DNA of 64,000 bases, from positions 100,764 through 164,763 of the forward strand of contig JBKEDD010000083.1 in the NCBI GenBank assembly GCA_047975215.1, written 5' to 3'. Below the pieces are notes generated by a model that worked only from the letters and a program-made list of their open reading frames with translations, did no database searches and was not told the DNA's origin. This DNA comes from JAGRMG01 sp047975215. GTDB taxonomy: Bacteria > Pseudomonadota > Alphaproteobacteria > Rhodobacterales > Rhodobacteraceae. Positions 34,015 to 43,028 of this stretch are shown piece by piece; position 1 is the stretch's first letter, and each line of letters starts with the position of its first letter. The translations under genes were made by a program, and so were the position numbers.

Positions 34015-35360
34015 CGCAGGCATCGCACCTGTTCTATCAGACCCGGCAACCGCGGCCGTTTCTGGATCGCGGCGAGGGAATCTATCTGTTCGACGTGAAC
34101 GGCAAACGCTATATTGACGGGTCGTCCGGCGCGATGGTGTCCAATATCGGCCATTCCAACCCGCGCGTCCTGGCCGCGATGAAACAGCAGATGGACCGGG
34201 CGACATTCGGCTACCGGCTGCATTTCCGCACCGAAGCGTCGGAGAACCTGGCCGCGCGGACCGCCGCGATGATGCCCGAGGGGCTGGACCGCGTTTTTTT
34301 CGTCTCGGGCGGCTCCGAGGCGGTGGAAAGCGCAATCAAGCTGGCCCGGCAATACGCGCTGACCCGGGGACAGGGCAACAGATGGAAGGTGATCTCGCGG
34401 TTCCCGTCCTATCACGGCTGCACGCTGGGCGCGCTGGCGCTGACCGGGTACGACCCTCTGACCGAACCGTTCGCGCCGATGATGCGCGCCATGCCGCGGA
34501 TCGCGGCGCCGACCTGCTATCTCGACCGCGACAATCTGAGCGACGCGGAACGCGGGCTGAAATACGCCAACCTGCTGCGCGATGAAATCATCGCGCAGGG
34601 GCCGGAATCGGTGCTGGCATTCATTATGGAGCCGGTCGGGGGCGCAGCGACCGGCGCGCTGGTGGCACCCGACAGCTACTATGGCCGCATCCGCGAGATC
34701 TGCGACGAGTTCGGCATTCTGCTGATCTATGACGAGGTCATGTCGGGCGCAGGCCGGACCGGCCGGTTCCTGGCCGCCGAACACTGGGGCATCACCCCCG
34801 ATATCGTGGCCTTGTCCAAGGGATTCGCGGCAGGCTATGCGCCGCTTGGCGCCACCGTCGCACGTCACGATATCGTCGACGCGATCCTTGACGGGGGCGG
34901 TTTCCAGCACGGATTCACCTATGCCGGCAATGCGCTCGCCTGTTCGGCGGGGCTGGCGGTACTGACAGAGATCGAGGAACGGGGCCTGATCGCCAACGCG
35001 GCGCGCATGGGCGCGATGCTGAAGTCGCGGCTTGAAGGGTTGATGCCGCGCTATCCGTTTATCGGCGACGTGCGCGGCAAGGGGCTGTTGCTGGCCTTCG
35101 AACTGGTCGCCGATCGCGCCAGCATGGCGCCCTTGCCACGCCACCTGAACGCCTATCTGCGCCTGGTCGAGATCGCATACGATCTTGGCCTGATCATCTA
35201 TTCTCGCCGCACCCGCGGGGGCCGCGAAGGCGATCACTTCCTGGTTTGCCCGCCGATGATCGTGACCCCGGACCAGATCGACGAAATCATGGCGGTTCTG
35301 GTGGCCTCGCTTGACCTTTTCGCGGCCGAGGCCGGGCTCGAAACGGGTGGCCCGGCGTGA
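34011..35360 (+). CDS. Class III PLP-dependent aminotransferase (YodT-like)
   Basis: This 449-residue fold-type I transaminase has the PLP Lys at residue 270 in VALSKGFAAGYAPLG. The cofactor Asp241 lies in LLIYDEVMSGAGRTGRF, and VSGGSEAVESAIKLAR (98-113) binds the phosphate. Class III enzymes commonly transfer omega- or beta-amino groups. Its length and operon partners (GNAT, CoA-transferase A/B, M20 deacylase) parallel Bacillus YodT of the yod operon. It would remove a beta-amino group to give a 3-oxo acid for the CoA-transferase, which is an inference. Confidence 0.92.
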   Translation: MTQASHLFYQTRQPRPFLDRGEGIYLFDVNGKRYIDGSSGAMVSNIGHSNPRVLAAMKQQMDRATFGYRLHFRTEASENLAARTAAMMPEGLDRVFFVSGGSEAVESAIKLARQYALTRGQGNRWKVISRFPSYHGCTLGALALTGYDPLTEPFAPMMRAMPRIAAPTCYLDRDNLSDAERGLKYANLLRDEIIAQGPESVLAFIMEPVGGAATGALVAPDSYYGRIREICDEFGILLIYDEVMSGAGRTGRFLAAEHWGITPDIVALSKGFAAGYAPLGATVARHDIVDAILDGGGFQHGFTYAGNALACSAGLAVLTEIEERGLIANAARMGAMLKSRLEGLMPRYPFIGDVRGKGLLLAFELVADRASMAPLPRHLNAYLRLVEIAYDLGLIIYSRRTRGGREGDHFLVCPPMIVTPDQIDEIMAVLVASLDLFAAEAGLETGGPA

Positions 35361-35857
35361 CGCGCCCCTTGATCCGACTTGCCACGGCCGCGGATAGCGC
35401 CGTCATCGCGCAGATGCTGGCACGGCTGGCGGACGAAATCGGCGACGGCGCCCGCTTTGCCTCGACCGCCGAGACCATCCGCGCGCATGGATTCGGGGAA
35501 CAGCCGTTCTTTTCCGCCCTGCTGGCCGGCGACAAGGCCGACCCCCGGGGGCTGGCGCTGTTCACCCGGCATTTCTCGACCGCGCGAGGGATGCCGGGGG
35601 TCTTTCTGCTGGATCTGTGGGTGGCGCTCGCCATGCGCGGGCGCGGGCTGGGCGAACGGCTTGTCCGGGCCGTCGCCCGCCATGGCGCGACGGCATGGCA
35701 GGCCGGATATCTGGCCCTTACGGTCTACCGAGACAACCCCGATGCGGCGCGTTTCTATGCGCGCATCGGGTTTGATACCCGCGACAACGACATCGCGCTG
35801 AGCCTTGCCGGATCCGGGTTCCGGGACATGATCGGACAAGCGGAAGACGCGACATGA
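35357..35857 (+). CDS. GNAT-family N-acetyltransferase (diamine-acetyltransferase-like)
   Basis: This 166-residue acetyltransferase resembles spermidine/spermine-type GNATs: ALFTRHFSTARGMPGVFLLD then LWVALAMRGRGLGERLV (the acetyl-CoA loop is RGRGLG, about residues 94-99) and YRDNPDAARFYARIGF. It starts with GTG overlapping the aminotransferase stop (GTGA) and ends overlapping CoA-transferase A (ATGA). In this setting it probably masks the distal amino group of the imported diamino compound, later removed by the M20 enzyme. It is shorter than YodP, so the parallel is functional rather than orthologous. Confidence 0.85.
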   Translation: MTRPLIRLATAADSAVIAQMLARLADEIGDGARFASTAETIRAHGFGEQPFFSALLAGDKADPRGLALFTRHFSTARGMPGVFLLDLWVALAMRGRGLGERLVRAVARHGATAWQAGYLALTVYRDNPDAARFYARIGFDTRDNDIALSLAGSGFRDMIGQAEDAT

Positions 35858-36546
35858 GGCTGCCCGACAAGACCACGACCATCGAAGAGGCGATCGCACG
35901 CATACCCGACGGCGCCACCGTGATGCTGGGCGGTTTCGGCGTGCCCGGCACACCCTTCACGCTGATCCGCGAACTGGTGCGCCAGGGCCAGAAGAACCTG
36001 ACGATCATCAAGAACGACGCCAACGAAAAGGGCATGGGGGTCGACCATCTGCTGTCCAACGGTCAGGTGGCGCGGCTGGTGACGACCCATATCGGGCTCA
36101 ACCCGCGGGCCATCGCGATGAAGAACGCGGGAAGCCTGGAGGTCGAATTCTGCGCCCAGGGCATACTGGCCGAACGCGTGCGCGCAGGCGGTGCGGGGCT
36201 GAAGGCGGTGGTCGCCGATATCGGCCTCGATACCGACCTGACGCGCGGCAAGCCGCGGATCGAGATCGACGGCGCGGCCGCGGTCATGGAAACCGCGCTT
36301 CGGGCCGACGCGGCGCTGCTCCATGCCGGAATGTCGGACACGTTCGGCAATCTGCGCTATGCCGCCACCGCGCGCAATTTCAACCCGCTGATGGCGATGG
36401 CCGGCGACATGGTGATCGCCGAAGCCGAGATCGTCCTGCCGCCCGGCGGAATCGCCCCCGAGGACATCCACACACCGGGGCCGTTCGTCGATCACGTCGT
36501 GCATCTGGCACAAATGGGCGAGGAGTATGGCGTTGTCCGACGCTAG
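35854..36546 (+). CDS. CoA-transferase subunit A (3-oxoacid CoA-transferase family)
   Basis: This 230-residue alpha subunit of a family I CoA-transferase has the conserved DGATVMLGGFGVPGTPFTLI (about residues 23-42) and the GKPRIEIDGA segment. With subunit B it exchanges CoA between an acyl-CoA donor and a (3-oxo)carboxylate. It overlaps the next gene by 20 bases. In this operon it would activate the 3-oxo acid made by the aminotransferase for thiolysis. Confidence 0.9.
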   Translation: MRLPDKTTTIEEAIARIPDGATVMLGGFGVPGTPFTLIRELVRQGQKNLTIIKNDANEKGMGVDHLLSNGQVARLVTTHIGLNPRAIAMKNAGSLEVEFCAQGILAERVRAGGAGLKAVVADIGLDTDLTRGKPRIEIDGAAAVMETALRADAALLHAGMSDTFGNLRYAATARNFNPLMAMAGDMVIAEAEIVLPPGGIAPEDIHTPGPFVDHVVHLAQMGEEYGVVRR

Positions 36547-37186
36547 AACCAGAATGATCGCCCGTGCCGCACGCGAGATCGCGGCCGGCATGGTGGTGAA
36601 TCTCGGCATCGGCCTGCCGTCGCGGGTGGTGGATCATCTTCCGCCGGGGTTTCCGGTGTGCCTGCACACAGAAAACGGCCTGACGGGCATTGGCCCGACG
36701 CTTCCGCCGGATGCCGCCGACCGCAACCTGATCGACGCCGGCGGCGCCTATGTCTCGACGGTTCCGGGCAGCGCCTTTTGCGACAGCGCCGTTTCCTTCG
36801 CGCTGGTGCGGAGCGGGCGGCTGGACCTGACGATGCTGGGCGCCTTCGAGGTGTCGCAAGCCGGGGATCTCGCCAACTGGATCATCCCGGGACGGTTTTC
36901 GCCCGGCGCGGGCGGGGGTATCGAACTGGCCCAGAAGGCACGGCGGGTTGCGGTGCTGACGATGCACACTGACCGCGACGGCAAACCCAAGCTTGTGGCG
37001 GACTGTTCGTTGCCGCTGACGGCGCGGGGCTGCGTCAGCCGCATATTTTCGGATCTGGCGGTGATCGACGTGACGCCGGAGGGTTTTGTCCTGCGCGAAA
37101 CCGCCAAAGGCGTGTCGCCCGAACAGGTGATCGCGGCAACCGCTGCGCCGCTGGCGGTTCCCGATGGCGATATCATGGTGTTCTGA
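36527..37186 (+). CDS. CoA-transferase subunit B (3-oxoacid CoA-transferase family)
   Basis: This 219-residue beta subunit carries the catalytic Glu in CLHTENGLTGIGP (about residues 45-57), which forms the enzyme-CoA thioester. NLGIGLPSRV and PGRFSPGAGGGIELAQKA are also family-typical. The ATG lies 20 bases before the end of subunit A, in a different frame. It is followed 12 bases later by the M20 deacylase gene. Confidence 0.92.
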   Translation: MALSDARTRMIARAAREIAAGMVVNLGIGLPSRVVDHLPPGFPVCLHTENGLTGIGPTLPPDAADRNLIDAGGAYVSTVPGSAFCDSAVSFALVRSGRLDLTMLGAFEVSQAGDLANWIIPGRFSPGAGGGIELAQKARRVAVLTMHTDRDGKPKLVADCSLPLTARGCVSRIFSDLAVIDVTPEGFVLRETAKGVSPEQVIAATAAPLAVPDGDIMVF

Positions 37187-37198
37187 AGGGGTTTCGGC

Positions 37199-38491
37199 AT
37201 GGACAAGCAGGTACAGACCCGGATTCTGGCCGCGGTGGACGCACGGTTCGACGATCAGGTTGCGTTCCTGTCAGAACTCGTGAGCCATCCCTCCACCCGC
37301 GGCAACGAACAGGGCGCGCAGGATTTCATGGCCGGCGAACTGGCCGGTCGCGGCTATGGCGTGGATCGCTGGCGGATCGACCTGGACGAAATTCGCCACC
37401 TGCCGGGGTTTTCTCCGGTCATAGGCGGATACGATGATGCGGTGAACGTGGTCGCCAGCCATCGCAGCGTGACGCGCAAGGGCCGCTCGCTGATCCTGAA
37501 CGGCCATATCGACGTGGTGCCCGAAGGCCCCGCCGCGATGTGGGACACACCGCCCTATTGCGCGCGTGTCGATGATGGCTGGATGTACGGCCGCGGCGCA
37601 GGCGACATGAAGGCGGGCCTTGCCTCGAACCTTTTCGCGCTTGACGCGCTGCGCGATTGCGGCCTGGCGCCGGGCGCCGATGTCTTCGTTCAATCCGTGG
37701 TCGAGGAGGAATGCACCGGCAACGGCGCGCTGGCCTGTCTGCAACGCGGATACCGGGCCGATGCCGCGCTGATTCCGGAACCGTTCGGTGAAACGCTGGT
37801 GACGGCCCAGCTTGGGGTGATCTGGTTTCAGGTGCATCTGATGGGGATGCCGACGCATGTCGCCTATGCCGGTGCCGGATCGAACGCGATCGAGGCGGCG
37901 ATCCCCCTGATTGCCGCGCTGCACCGGCTTGAGGACCGCTGGAACGCGCCCGATCGGCGCCACGGCGAATACGAGCATGTTCATCACCCGCTGAACCTGA
38001 ACGTCGGCAAGATCGCCGGCGGTGACTGGGCCAGTTCGGTCCCGTCCTGGTGCGTGTTCGACGTGCGCATGGGCATCTTTCCCGGCCAGGACATCGACGA
38101 GGCCAGACGCGAGATCGAAACTGCGCTGGCCGAAGCCGCCCGGCAAAGCGATTTCCTGCGCAACAACCTGCCCGAGATCGTCTATCACGGGTTCCGGGCA
38201 GAGGGCTATGCGCTGGCCGAAGACAGGGGCGAGGCCGCAAGGTCGGCCATCGGCGCGCTGGAAGGTGCACATATGGCGGTGTTCGGCGACCCGCTGGACC
38301 GGATTTCGATCACCGCCACCACCGATGCGCGGTTCTTCGGGCTGTATGCCGATACGCCCGCGCTGGTCTATGGCCCCCGCGCCGAGGCGATCCACGGGTT
38401 CAACGAACGCGTTCACCTGGAAAGCATGCGAAGGCTCACCCAGGCGACGGCCCTGTTCGTCGCCGACTGGTGCGGGCTGGAGCCGCTCTGA
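37199..38491 (+). CDS. ArgE/DapE-family deacylase (M20 metallohydrolase, YodQ-like)
   Basis: This 430-residue di-zinc hydrolase has the M20 set: LNGHIDVVPEGP (His and Asp), GRGAGDMKAGL (bridging Asp), VVEEECTGNG (Glu pair) and the C-terminal IHGFNERVH with the last metal His. ArgE/DapE relatives remove acetyl or succinyl groups from amino acids. AAGGGG precedes the ATG by eight bases. As the final gene of the operon it would remove the protecting acyl group. Its length matches Bacillus YodQ. Confidence 0.92.
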   Translation: MDKQVQTRILAAVDARFDDQVAFLSELVSHPSTRGNEQGAQDFMAGELAGRGYGVDRWRIDLDEIRHLPGFSPVIGGYDDAVNVVASHRSVTRKGRSLILNGHIDVVPEGPAAMWDTPPYCARVDDGWMYGRGAGDMKAGLASNLFALDALRDCGLAPGADVFVQSVVEEECTGNGALACLQRGYRADAALIPEPFGETLVTAQLGVIWFQVHLMGMPTHVAYAGAGSNAIEAAIPLIAALHRLEDRWNAPDRRHGEYEHVHHPLNLNVGKIAGGDWASSVPSWCVFDVRMGIFPGQDIDEARREIETALAEAARQSDFLRNNLPEIVYHGFRAEGYALAEDRGEAARSAIGALEGAHMAVFGDPLDRISITATTDARFFGLYADTPALVYGPRAEAIHGFNERVHLESMRRLTQATALFVADWCGLEPL

Positions 38492-38657
38492 CGAGATCTG
38501 CCCGCACCCGGTCATTGCGGAACCCCGTTCGCGTTCATAAGTCGAATCTGGTGACGGTGGTGAAACCGGCAGGTTCGCGGTTGCGCGGTGGCGATGATCG
38601 CGTTGCCCCTTCCGGCCCGCTTCGCCCCGGACGTTCAGGACATGCAGGAGGCGAACC

Positions 38658-39242
38658 ATGGACATTCCTCTCGAAATAGCCTGGCGCAATGTCGAGAAAT
38701 CCCAAGCACTCGAAACGAGAATAAGGGAGCGGGTCGACAAGTTGCACCGCTATTTCAACCGTATCAACAGCTGCCGCATCGTGGTCGAGGTGCCTCATCG
38801 CAGCCAGTATCACGCCAAGGCGTTTCATCTGCGCATCGAGGTCCGCGTACCCGAACACGAACTGGTGGTCAGCAACGACCCCGGCGATCACAACGCGCAT
38901 TTCGATCCCGCTATCGCGATCCGCGATGCTTTCGATGCAATGGATCGCCGCCTTGAGGCCCATTCCCAGAAGATGCGCGGTGAAACCAAGACGCTGAACG
39001 GCCCGCCGCATGGGCGGGTGGTGCGCAAGTTCGCGGATTACGGTTTCGTGAAGATGAACGACGGGCAGGAGATCTATTTCGCGCCCAACGCGGTGGTATC
39101 AGGCGATTTCGGTTCGCTTGAAGTCGGCGCGCCCGTGGAACTGACGGTCGCGCACGGCGAGGGCGCGATGGGTCCGCAGGCGTCGATGGTCCGCCCCATC
39201 AGCGCCATGAGCATGGATCCGGGAAAACGCGAGGCGATCTGA
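38658..39242 (+). CDS. HPF/RaiA-type ribosome-associated protein fused to a cold-shock domain
   Basis: This 194-residue protein has two domains. Residues 1-112 follow the ribosome hibernation factor fold (beta strand MDIPLEIAWRNVEKSQALET, later FHLRIEVRVPEHELVVSND, and helix AIAIRDAFDAMDRRLEAHSQ). Residues 117-185 form a cold-shock-like domain: GRVVRKFADYGFVKMNDGQE then IYFAPNAV, where the usual KGFGFI is replaced by DYGFVK. It likely binds ribosomes and RNA under stress. The gene stands alone; GGAGG precedes the ATG. Confidence 0.88.
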   Translation: MDIPLEIAWRNVEKSQALETRIRERVDKLHRYFNRINSCRIVVEVPHRSQYHAKAFHLRIEVRVPEHELVVSNDPGDHNAHFDPAIAIRDAFDAMDRRLEAHSQKMRGETKTLNGPPHGRVVRKFADYGFVKMNDGQEIYFAPNAVVSGDFGSLEVGAPVELTVAHGEGAMGPQASMVRPISAMSMDPGKREAI

Positions 39243-39299
39243 TCGGGTTGCGCACCGCCGCGCGGCGATGCGGGAGCCGCAACCGGGGCCAGGAGCGTA

Positions 39300-40592
39300 T
39301 CAGACGACCACTGCGATGCGTTCCTGTTCGCCCACGTCGAACACGCGCTTGTAGCGTTCGATCTCAGAAGCCGGACCCATCGCCTTTTCGGGATTGTCCG
39401 ACAGCTTGACCGTCGGACGCCCGTTGGCGGACACGGCCTTGCAGACCAGCGAAAACGGCGCCAGCGCGTCACCCGGCACCAGCCCGCGGAAATCGTTGGT
39501 CAGCAACGTCCCCCAGCCGAACGAAACCTGCACCCGCCCGGCGAATTGACGGTGCAGATCGAGTATCCTGCCCACGTCCAGCCCGTCGGAAAAGATGATC
39601 CGCTTCCGCTTTGGATCCTCGCCGCGCGATTTCCACCACGCGATGGCGGTCTCGGCCCCGGTCGCGGGATCGCCGCTGTCGATGCGCATACCCGTCCATC
39701 CCGCCAGCCAGTCCGGCGCATTGTCCAAGAACCCCTTGGTACCGTAGGTGTCGGGAAGAATGATGTGCAGGTTGCCGTCGTGTTCGTCGTGCCAGTCCGA
39801 CAGAACGTCATAGGGGGCCTGCGCCAGTTCCGTGTCGCTGTTTGCCAGCGCGGCATAGACCATCGGCAATTCATGGGCGTTGGTCCCGATCGCCTCAAGG
39901 TCGTGCTGTTTGGCGATCAGGCAGTTCGAGGTACCGACGAACCGTTCGCCCAGGCCTTCGCGCATGGCCTGAACGCACCAGTCCTGCCAGAGGTAGGAAT
40001 GCCGCCGCCGCGTTCCGAAGTCGGCGATCAGCACGCCATCTGCGCGGCGCAGGGTTTCGACCTTTTCCCATAGCTTGGTCATGGCGCGGGCATAAAGCAC
40101 CTGCAGTTCGAACCTGCGCATGTCGTTCAGTACGGCGCGGCCGCGCAGTTCCATCAGCACCGCCAGCGCAGGAATCTCCCAAAGCATGACTTCGTGCCAC
40201 TTGCCCTCGAATGTCAGTTCGTATTGGCCGTCGCGTTTTTCCAGGTGATAGGGCGGCAGGCGCAGCCCTTCGAACCACTCCATGAAATCGGGGCGGAACA
40301 TCTGCCGCTTGCCGTAGAACATGTTGCCGCGCAGCCATGTGCTGTCGCCCCGGCTAAGCGAAAGGGAGCGGATATGATCCAACTGTTCGCGCAACTCGCC
40401 TTCGTCCACCAGGTCAGCCAGCCGAATATGGCTGGACCGGTTGATAAGCGAGAAGGTGACGGTGGTGTCGGGCTTGTTGCGGAACACCGACTGGCACATC
40501 AGCAGCTTGTAGAAATCGGTGTCGATCAGCGACCGAACGATCGGGTCGATCTTCCACTTGTGGTTCCAGACGCGGGTGGCGATATCGACCAT
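39300..40592 (-). CDS. pncB: Nicotinate phosphoribosyltransferase
   Basis: This 430-residue cytosolic enzyme joins nicotinate to PRPP with ATP hydrolysis to make nicotinate mononucleotide for NAD salvage. Family landmarks are LIDTDFYKLLMCQSVF (about residues 20-35), FGTRRRHSYLWQ, and GTSNCLIAKQHDLEAIGTNA just before HELPM, which includes the His that is phosphorylated in this family. IDSGDP lies later. The start is the ATG at 40592 (MVDIATRVW); upstream frame extension is not conserved. It lies 126 bases downstream of pncA on the same strand. Confidence 0.95.
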   Translation of the reverse strand: MVDIATRVWNHKWKIDPIVRSLIDTDFYKLLMCQSVFRNKPDTTVTFSLINRSSHIRLADLVDEGELREQLDHIRSLSLSRGDSTWLRGNMFYGKRQMFRPDFMEWFEGLRLPPYHLEKRDGQYELTFEGKWHEVMLWEIPALAVLMELRGRAVLNDMRRFELQVLYARAMTKLWEKVETLRRADGVLIADFGTRRRHSYLWQDWCVQAMREGLGERFVGTSNCLIAKQHDLEAIGTNAHELPMVYAALANSDTELAQAPYDVLSDWHDEHDGNLHIILPDTYGTKGFLDNAPDWLAGWTGMRIDSGDPATGAETAIAWWKSRGEDPKRKRIIFSDGLDVGRILDLHRQFAGRVQVSFGWGTLLTNDFRGLVPGDALAPFSLVCKAVSANGRPTVKLSDNPEKAMGPASEIERYKRVFDVGEQERIAVVV

Positions 40593-40718
40593 TACGCAGC
40601 CTTTCAGATAAAGTTGGGCGGTGACAGGCCACCACATAGGCAGACCCGACAATAGCCGGGGACGGTGCAGAGTCCACATGCCCGGCCCAACTCGCGGGCC
40701 GCGCCTTGCGTTCTCGCG

Positions 40719-41315
40719 TCAGGACAGCCTGACGCCCGCGTCCTGCATCGCCGCCACCGCCGCCGCGAGCGAACCGTCCAGGTCGATGGCGCGGCAGGCG
40801 TCCATCCGCACGGTTACGTCAAAACCCAGCCGCGCCGCATCCACCGCCGAGAAATGCACGCAGAAATCGGTCGCCAGACCCGCCAGCGTCAGCCGCGCGA
40901 TGCCGCGGGTGCGCAGATAGCCTTCCAGCCCGGTGGGCGTGGTGCGGTCGTTCTCGAAGAAGGCCGAATAGCTGTCAATGCTCTGGTTGAACCCCTTGCG
41001 GATCACCAGATCGGCCGGGTCGGTATCGAGGCGCGCATGAAATGCCGCCCCCTGCGTACCCTGAACGCAATGGTCGGGCCACAACACCTGCGGCCCGTAG
41101 GGCATTTCCAGCATGTCGTAGGGCGCCTTGCCCGCATGCGCGGACGCAAACGACGAGTGCCCCCGAGGGTGCCAATCCTGCGTCAGGATCACCACATCGA
41201 AATCGCCCATCATGGCGTTGATCGGCGCCACCACCGCGTCGCCATCGGGCACGGCCAGGGCGCCGCCGGGGCAGAAATCGTGCTGCACGTCGATCACGAT
41301 CAGGGCTTGGGTCAT
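40719..41315 (-). CDS. pncA: Nicotinamidase
   Basis: This 198-residue isochorismatase-fold amidase converts nicotinamide to nicotinate plus ammonia. The catalytic triad is visible as Asp9 in DVQHDFCPGGAL, a Lys in DLVIRKGFNQ and a Cys near residue 147 in LAGLATDFCVHFSA. The metal site is DWHPRGHSSFAS (about residues 47-58). Directly followed by pncB, it supplies that enzyme's substrate. Confidence 0.95.
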   Translation of the reverse strand: MTQALIVIDVQHDFCPGGALAVPDGDAVVAPINAMMGDFDVVILTQDWHPRGHSSFASAHAGKAPYDMLEMPYGPQVLWPDHCVQGTQGAAFHARLDTDPADLVIRKGFNQSIDSYSAFFENDRTTPTGLEGYLRTRGIARLTLAGLATDFCVHFSAVDAARLGFDVTVRMDACRAIDLDGSLAAAVAAMQDAGVRLS

Positions 41316-41446
41316 GGGTCGCCTTTCGCTTGTCTGCCCCTATCGGTAGGCGGCAGCGGACGGCGGGTCAATCCGGGGCCTGCGCGGGCGGGGGCGCGGC
41401 ACCAGCCCGCCGCCAATGCACGGCATGACTGAGCCGTATCCAGCAT

Positions 41447-42829
41447 TCAGCCCAGCGCCCAGACGGTCATGACATCCTCGATGCCGCGAATGCGCTGATC
41501 GGGCAGGCGGGTAAAGCCGGACAGCCCTCCGGTCTGCGGACCCGATTCCGAGAGTACCCGCGCGCGCAGTGCATCGCTCATGACAAGGCGGACGCCATGA
41601 TCGCGGGTCAGCCTCTCCAGCCGGCTCGAAATGTTGACCGTCGTGCCGATCACCGCGTATTCAAGCCGGTTGGCCCCGATATCGCCCAGAACCGCCGGGC
41701 CGTAGTGGATGCCGACCCCGATCTCGATTCCGGACCGGCCGGCATGGCGGCGTTCACGGTTCCACGCCTCCATCTCTCTAAGCATGGCCCGGGCGCAGTC
41801 CAGCGCGTCGGTCGCATCGTGTTCGCCCGCGACCGGCGTTCCGAAGGTCGCCATCAATCCGTCGCCAAGATACTTGTCCAGCGTCCCGCCATGGCGGAAG
41901 ACGGCCGCTTCCATCCGGGCGTGGAACCCGCGCAACACGGCGATCACGTCGTTGGGGTCGCAGTCGGCGGAATAGCGGGTAAAGCCGACGATATCGACGA
42001 ACAGGACCGCGATGTCATGACTTCGGGTCTGTTTCAGCGGTTCGTCGTTTTGCGACAGTTCCTCGACCACGTTGGGCGAGAAGTAGCGCGACAGGTTGGC
42101 GCGTTCGCGTTCAAGCCCGGCATTGTTCAGCAGCAGCCGGTTGAAGCGCCGCACCGAGAACCCCAGCGTGAACGCCACCAGCACGAAGACCACGATTTCC
42201 TGTATCCGCAACTCGATCTGCAAGCTGTTGGGATCCAGTGCGCGGGAGAGGCCGGGAAAGTCGGCAAACGCGACCGATGCGGCCTGGCTGAGGCCGGGAA
42301 CGGGATCGGAGAACCACCAGACCGCCGCCAGCGCCACGGCCCACATGGCCGCGGTCCAGATCCCCATCACGATCACGGTGCGCCATGAAAAGGCCAGCGT
42401 CCCTGCCGCCAGGATAACGAAGAAATACAGGAAATAGTCCAGCCGGTACTGCATCGCCAGCGGCAATTCGTTATGGCTCAGCGGGTTGGGAAGAACCATC
42501 CCGACAGTCATGATCAGCAGGTCGAGAAATATCAGCGCCAGTTCAGCCCGCGATCTTTCGACCTGCCCGACACGGCGTATCAGCCAGCCGTTGAACGCGA
42601 TCAGCGCCAGGATGCCGTGGTAGTACAGCACATCCCAATGCGGGTTGAGATAGACCAGAAGAACCGCGATCAGCGCCATCGCGATCCAGCGGGCCTTGAC
42701 GGCCAGTTCCTGCCCCTCGCGCTTGTGCCGCTCCAGCGCCGCCTCGGTATACCGGTTGTGCGGGATCGCGGGCGATCTTGGCCAGAGCCGGAACCCGCGA
42801 CGGGGCGGGGCGGTCGCCGTATCAGTCAT
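41447..42829 (-). CDS. Membrane class III adenylate/guanylate cyclase
   Basis: This 460-residue protein has five or six hydrophobic helices (about residues 45-230), a short linker and a C-terminal class III cyclase domain. The domain shows IAVLFVDIVGFTRYSADCDP (first metal-binding Asp), GTLDKYLGDGLMATFG (second Asp) and AVIGTTVNISSRLERLTRD. It would make cAMP or another cyclic nucleotide in response to a membrane or envelope signal. The helical N-terminal half resembles sensor modules but no CHASE or HAMP domain is obvious. It is a single gene, preceded by a 199-base region (42830-43028) shared with the divergent GyrI-like gene. Confidence 0.88.
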   Translation of the reverse strand: MTDTATAPPRRGFRLWPRSPAIPHNRYTEAALERHKREGQELAVKARWIAMALIAVLLVYLNPHWDVLYYHGILALIAFNGWLIRRVGQVERSRAELALIFLDLLIMTVGMVLPNPLSHNELPLAMQYRLDYFLYFFVILAAGTLAFSWRTVIVMGIWTAAMWAVALAAVWWFSDPVPGLSQAASVAFADFPGLSRALDPNSLQIELRIQEIVVFVLVAFTLGFSVRRFNRLLLNNAGLERERANLSRYFSPNVVEELSQNDEPLKQTRSHDIAVLFVDIVGFTRYSADCDPNDVIAVLRGFHARMEAAVFRHGGTLDKYLGDGLMATFGTPVAGEHDATDALDCARAMLREMEAWNRERRHAGRSGIEIGVGIHYGPAVLGDIGANRLEYAVIGTTVNISSRLERLTRDHGVRLVMSDALRARVLSESGPQTGGLSGFTRLPDQRIRGIEDVMTVWALG

Positions 42830-43028
42830 ATTCCGAGTTCCTTATATGGCAGAGGGACAGATAACCCCGCCGGGGCCGGACCGCACCCCCCGGCAGGCAG
42901 GCAACTATGTCGCAGCAACCGCAGGAACGATCAATGACCGCAGTTCGCAGCAAAGCGGACGTTGGGGCAACTGCGTTGACTTTCCAGGCAGTTCGTTTCT
43001 CCTGCGGTTGCCAGATCGGGAGGAAGAC

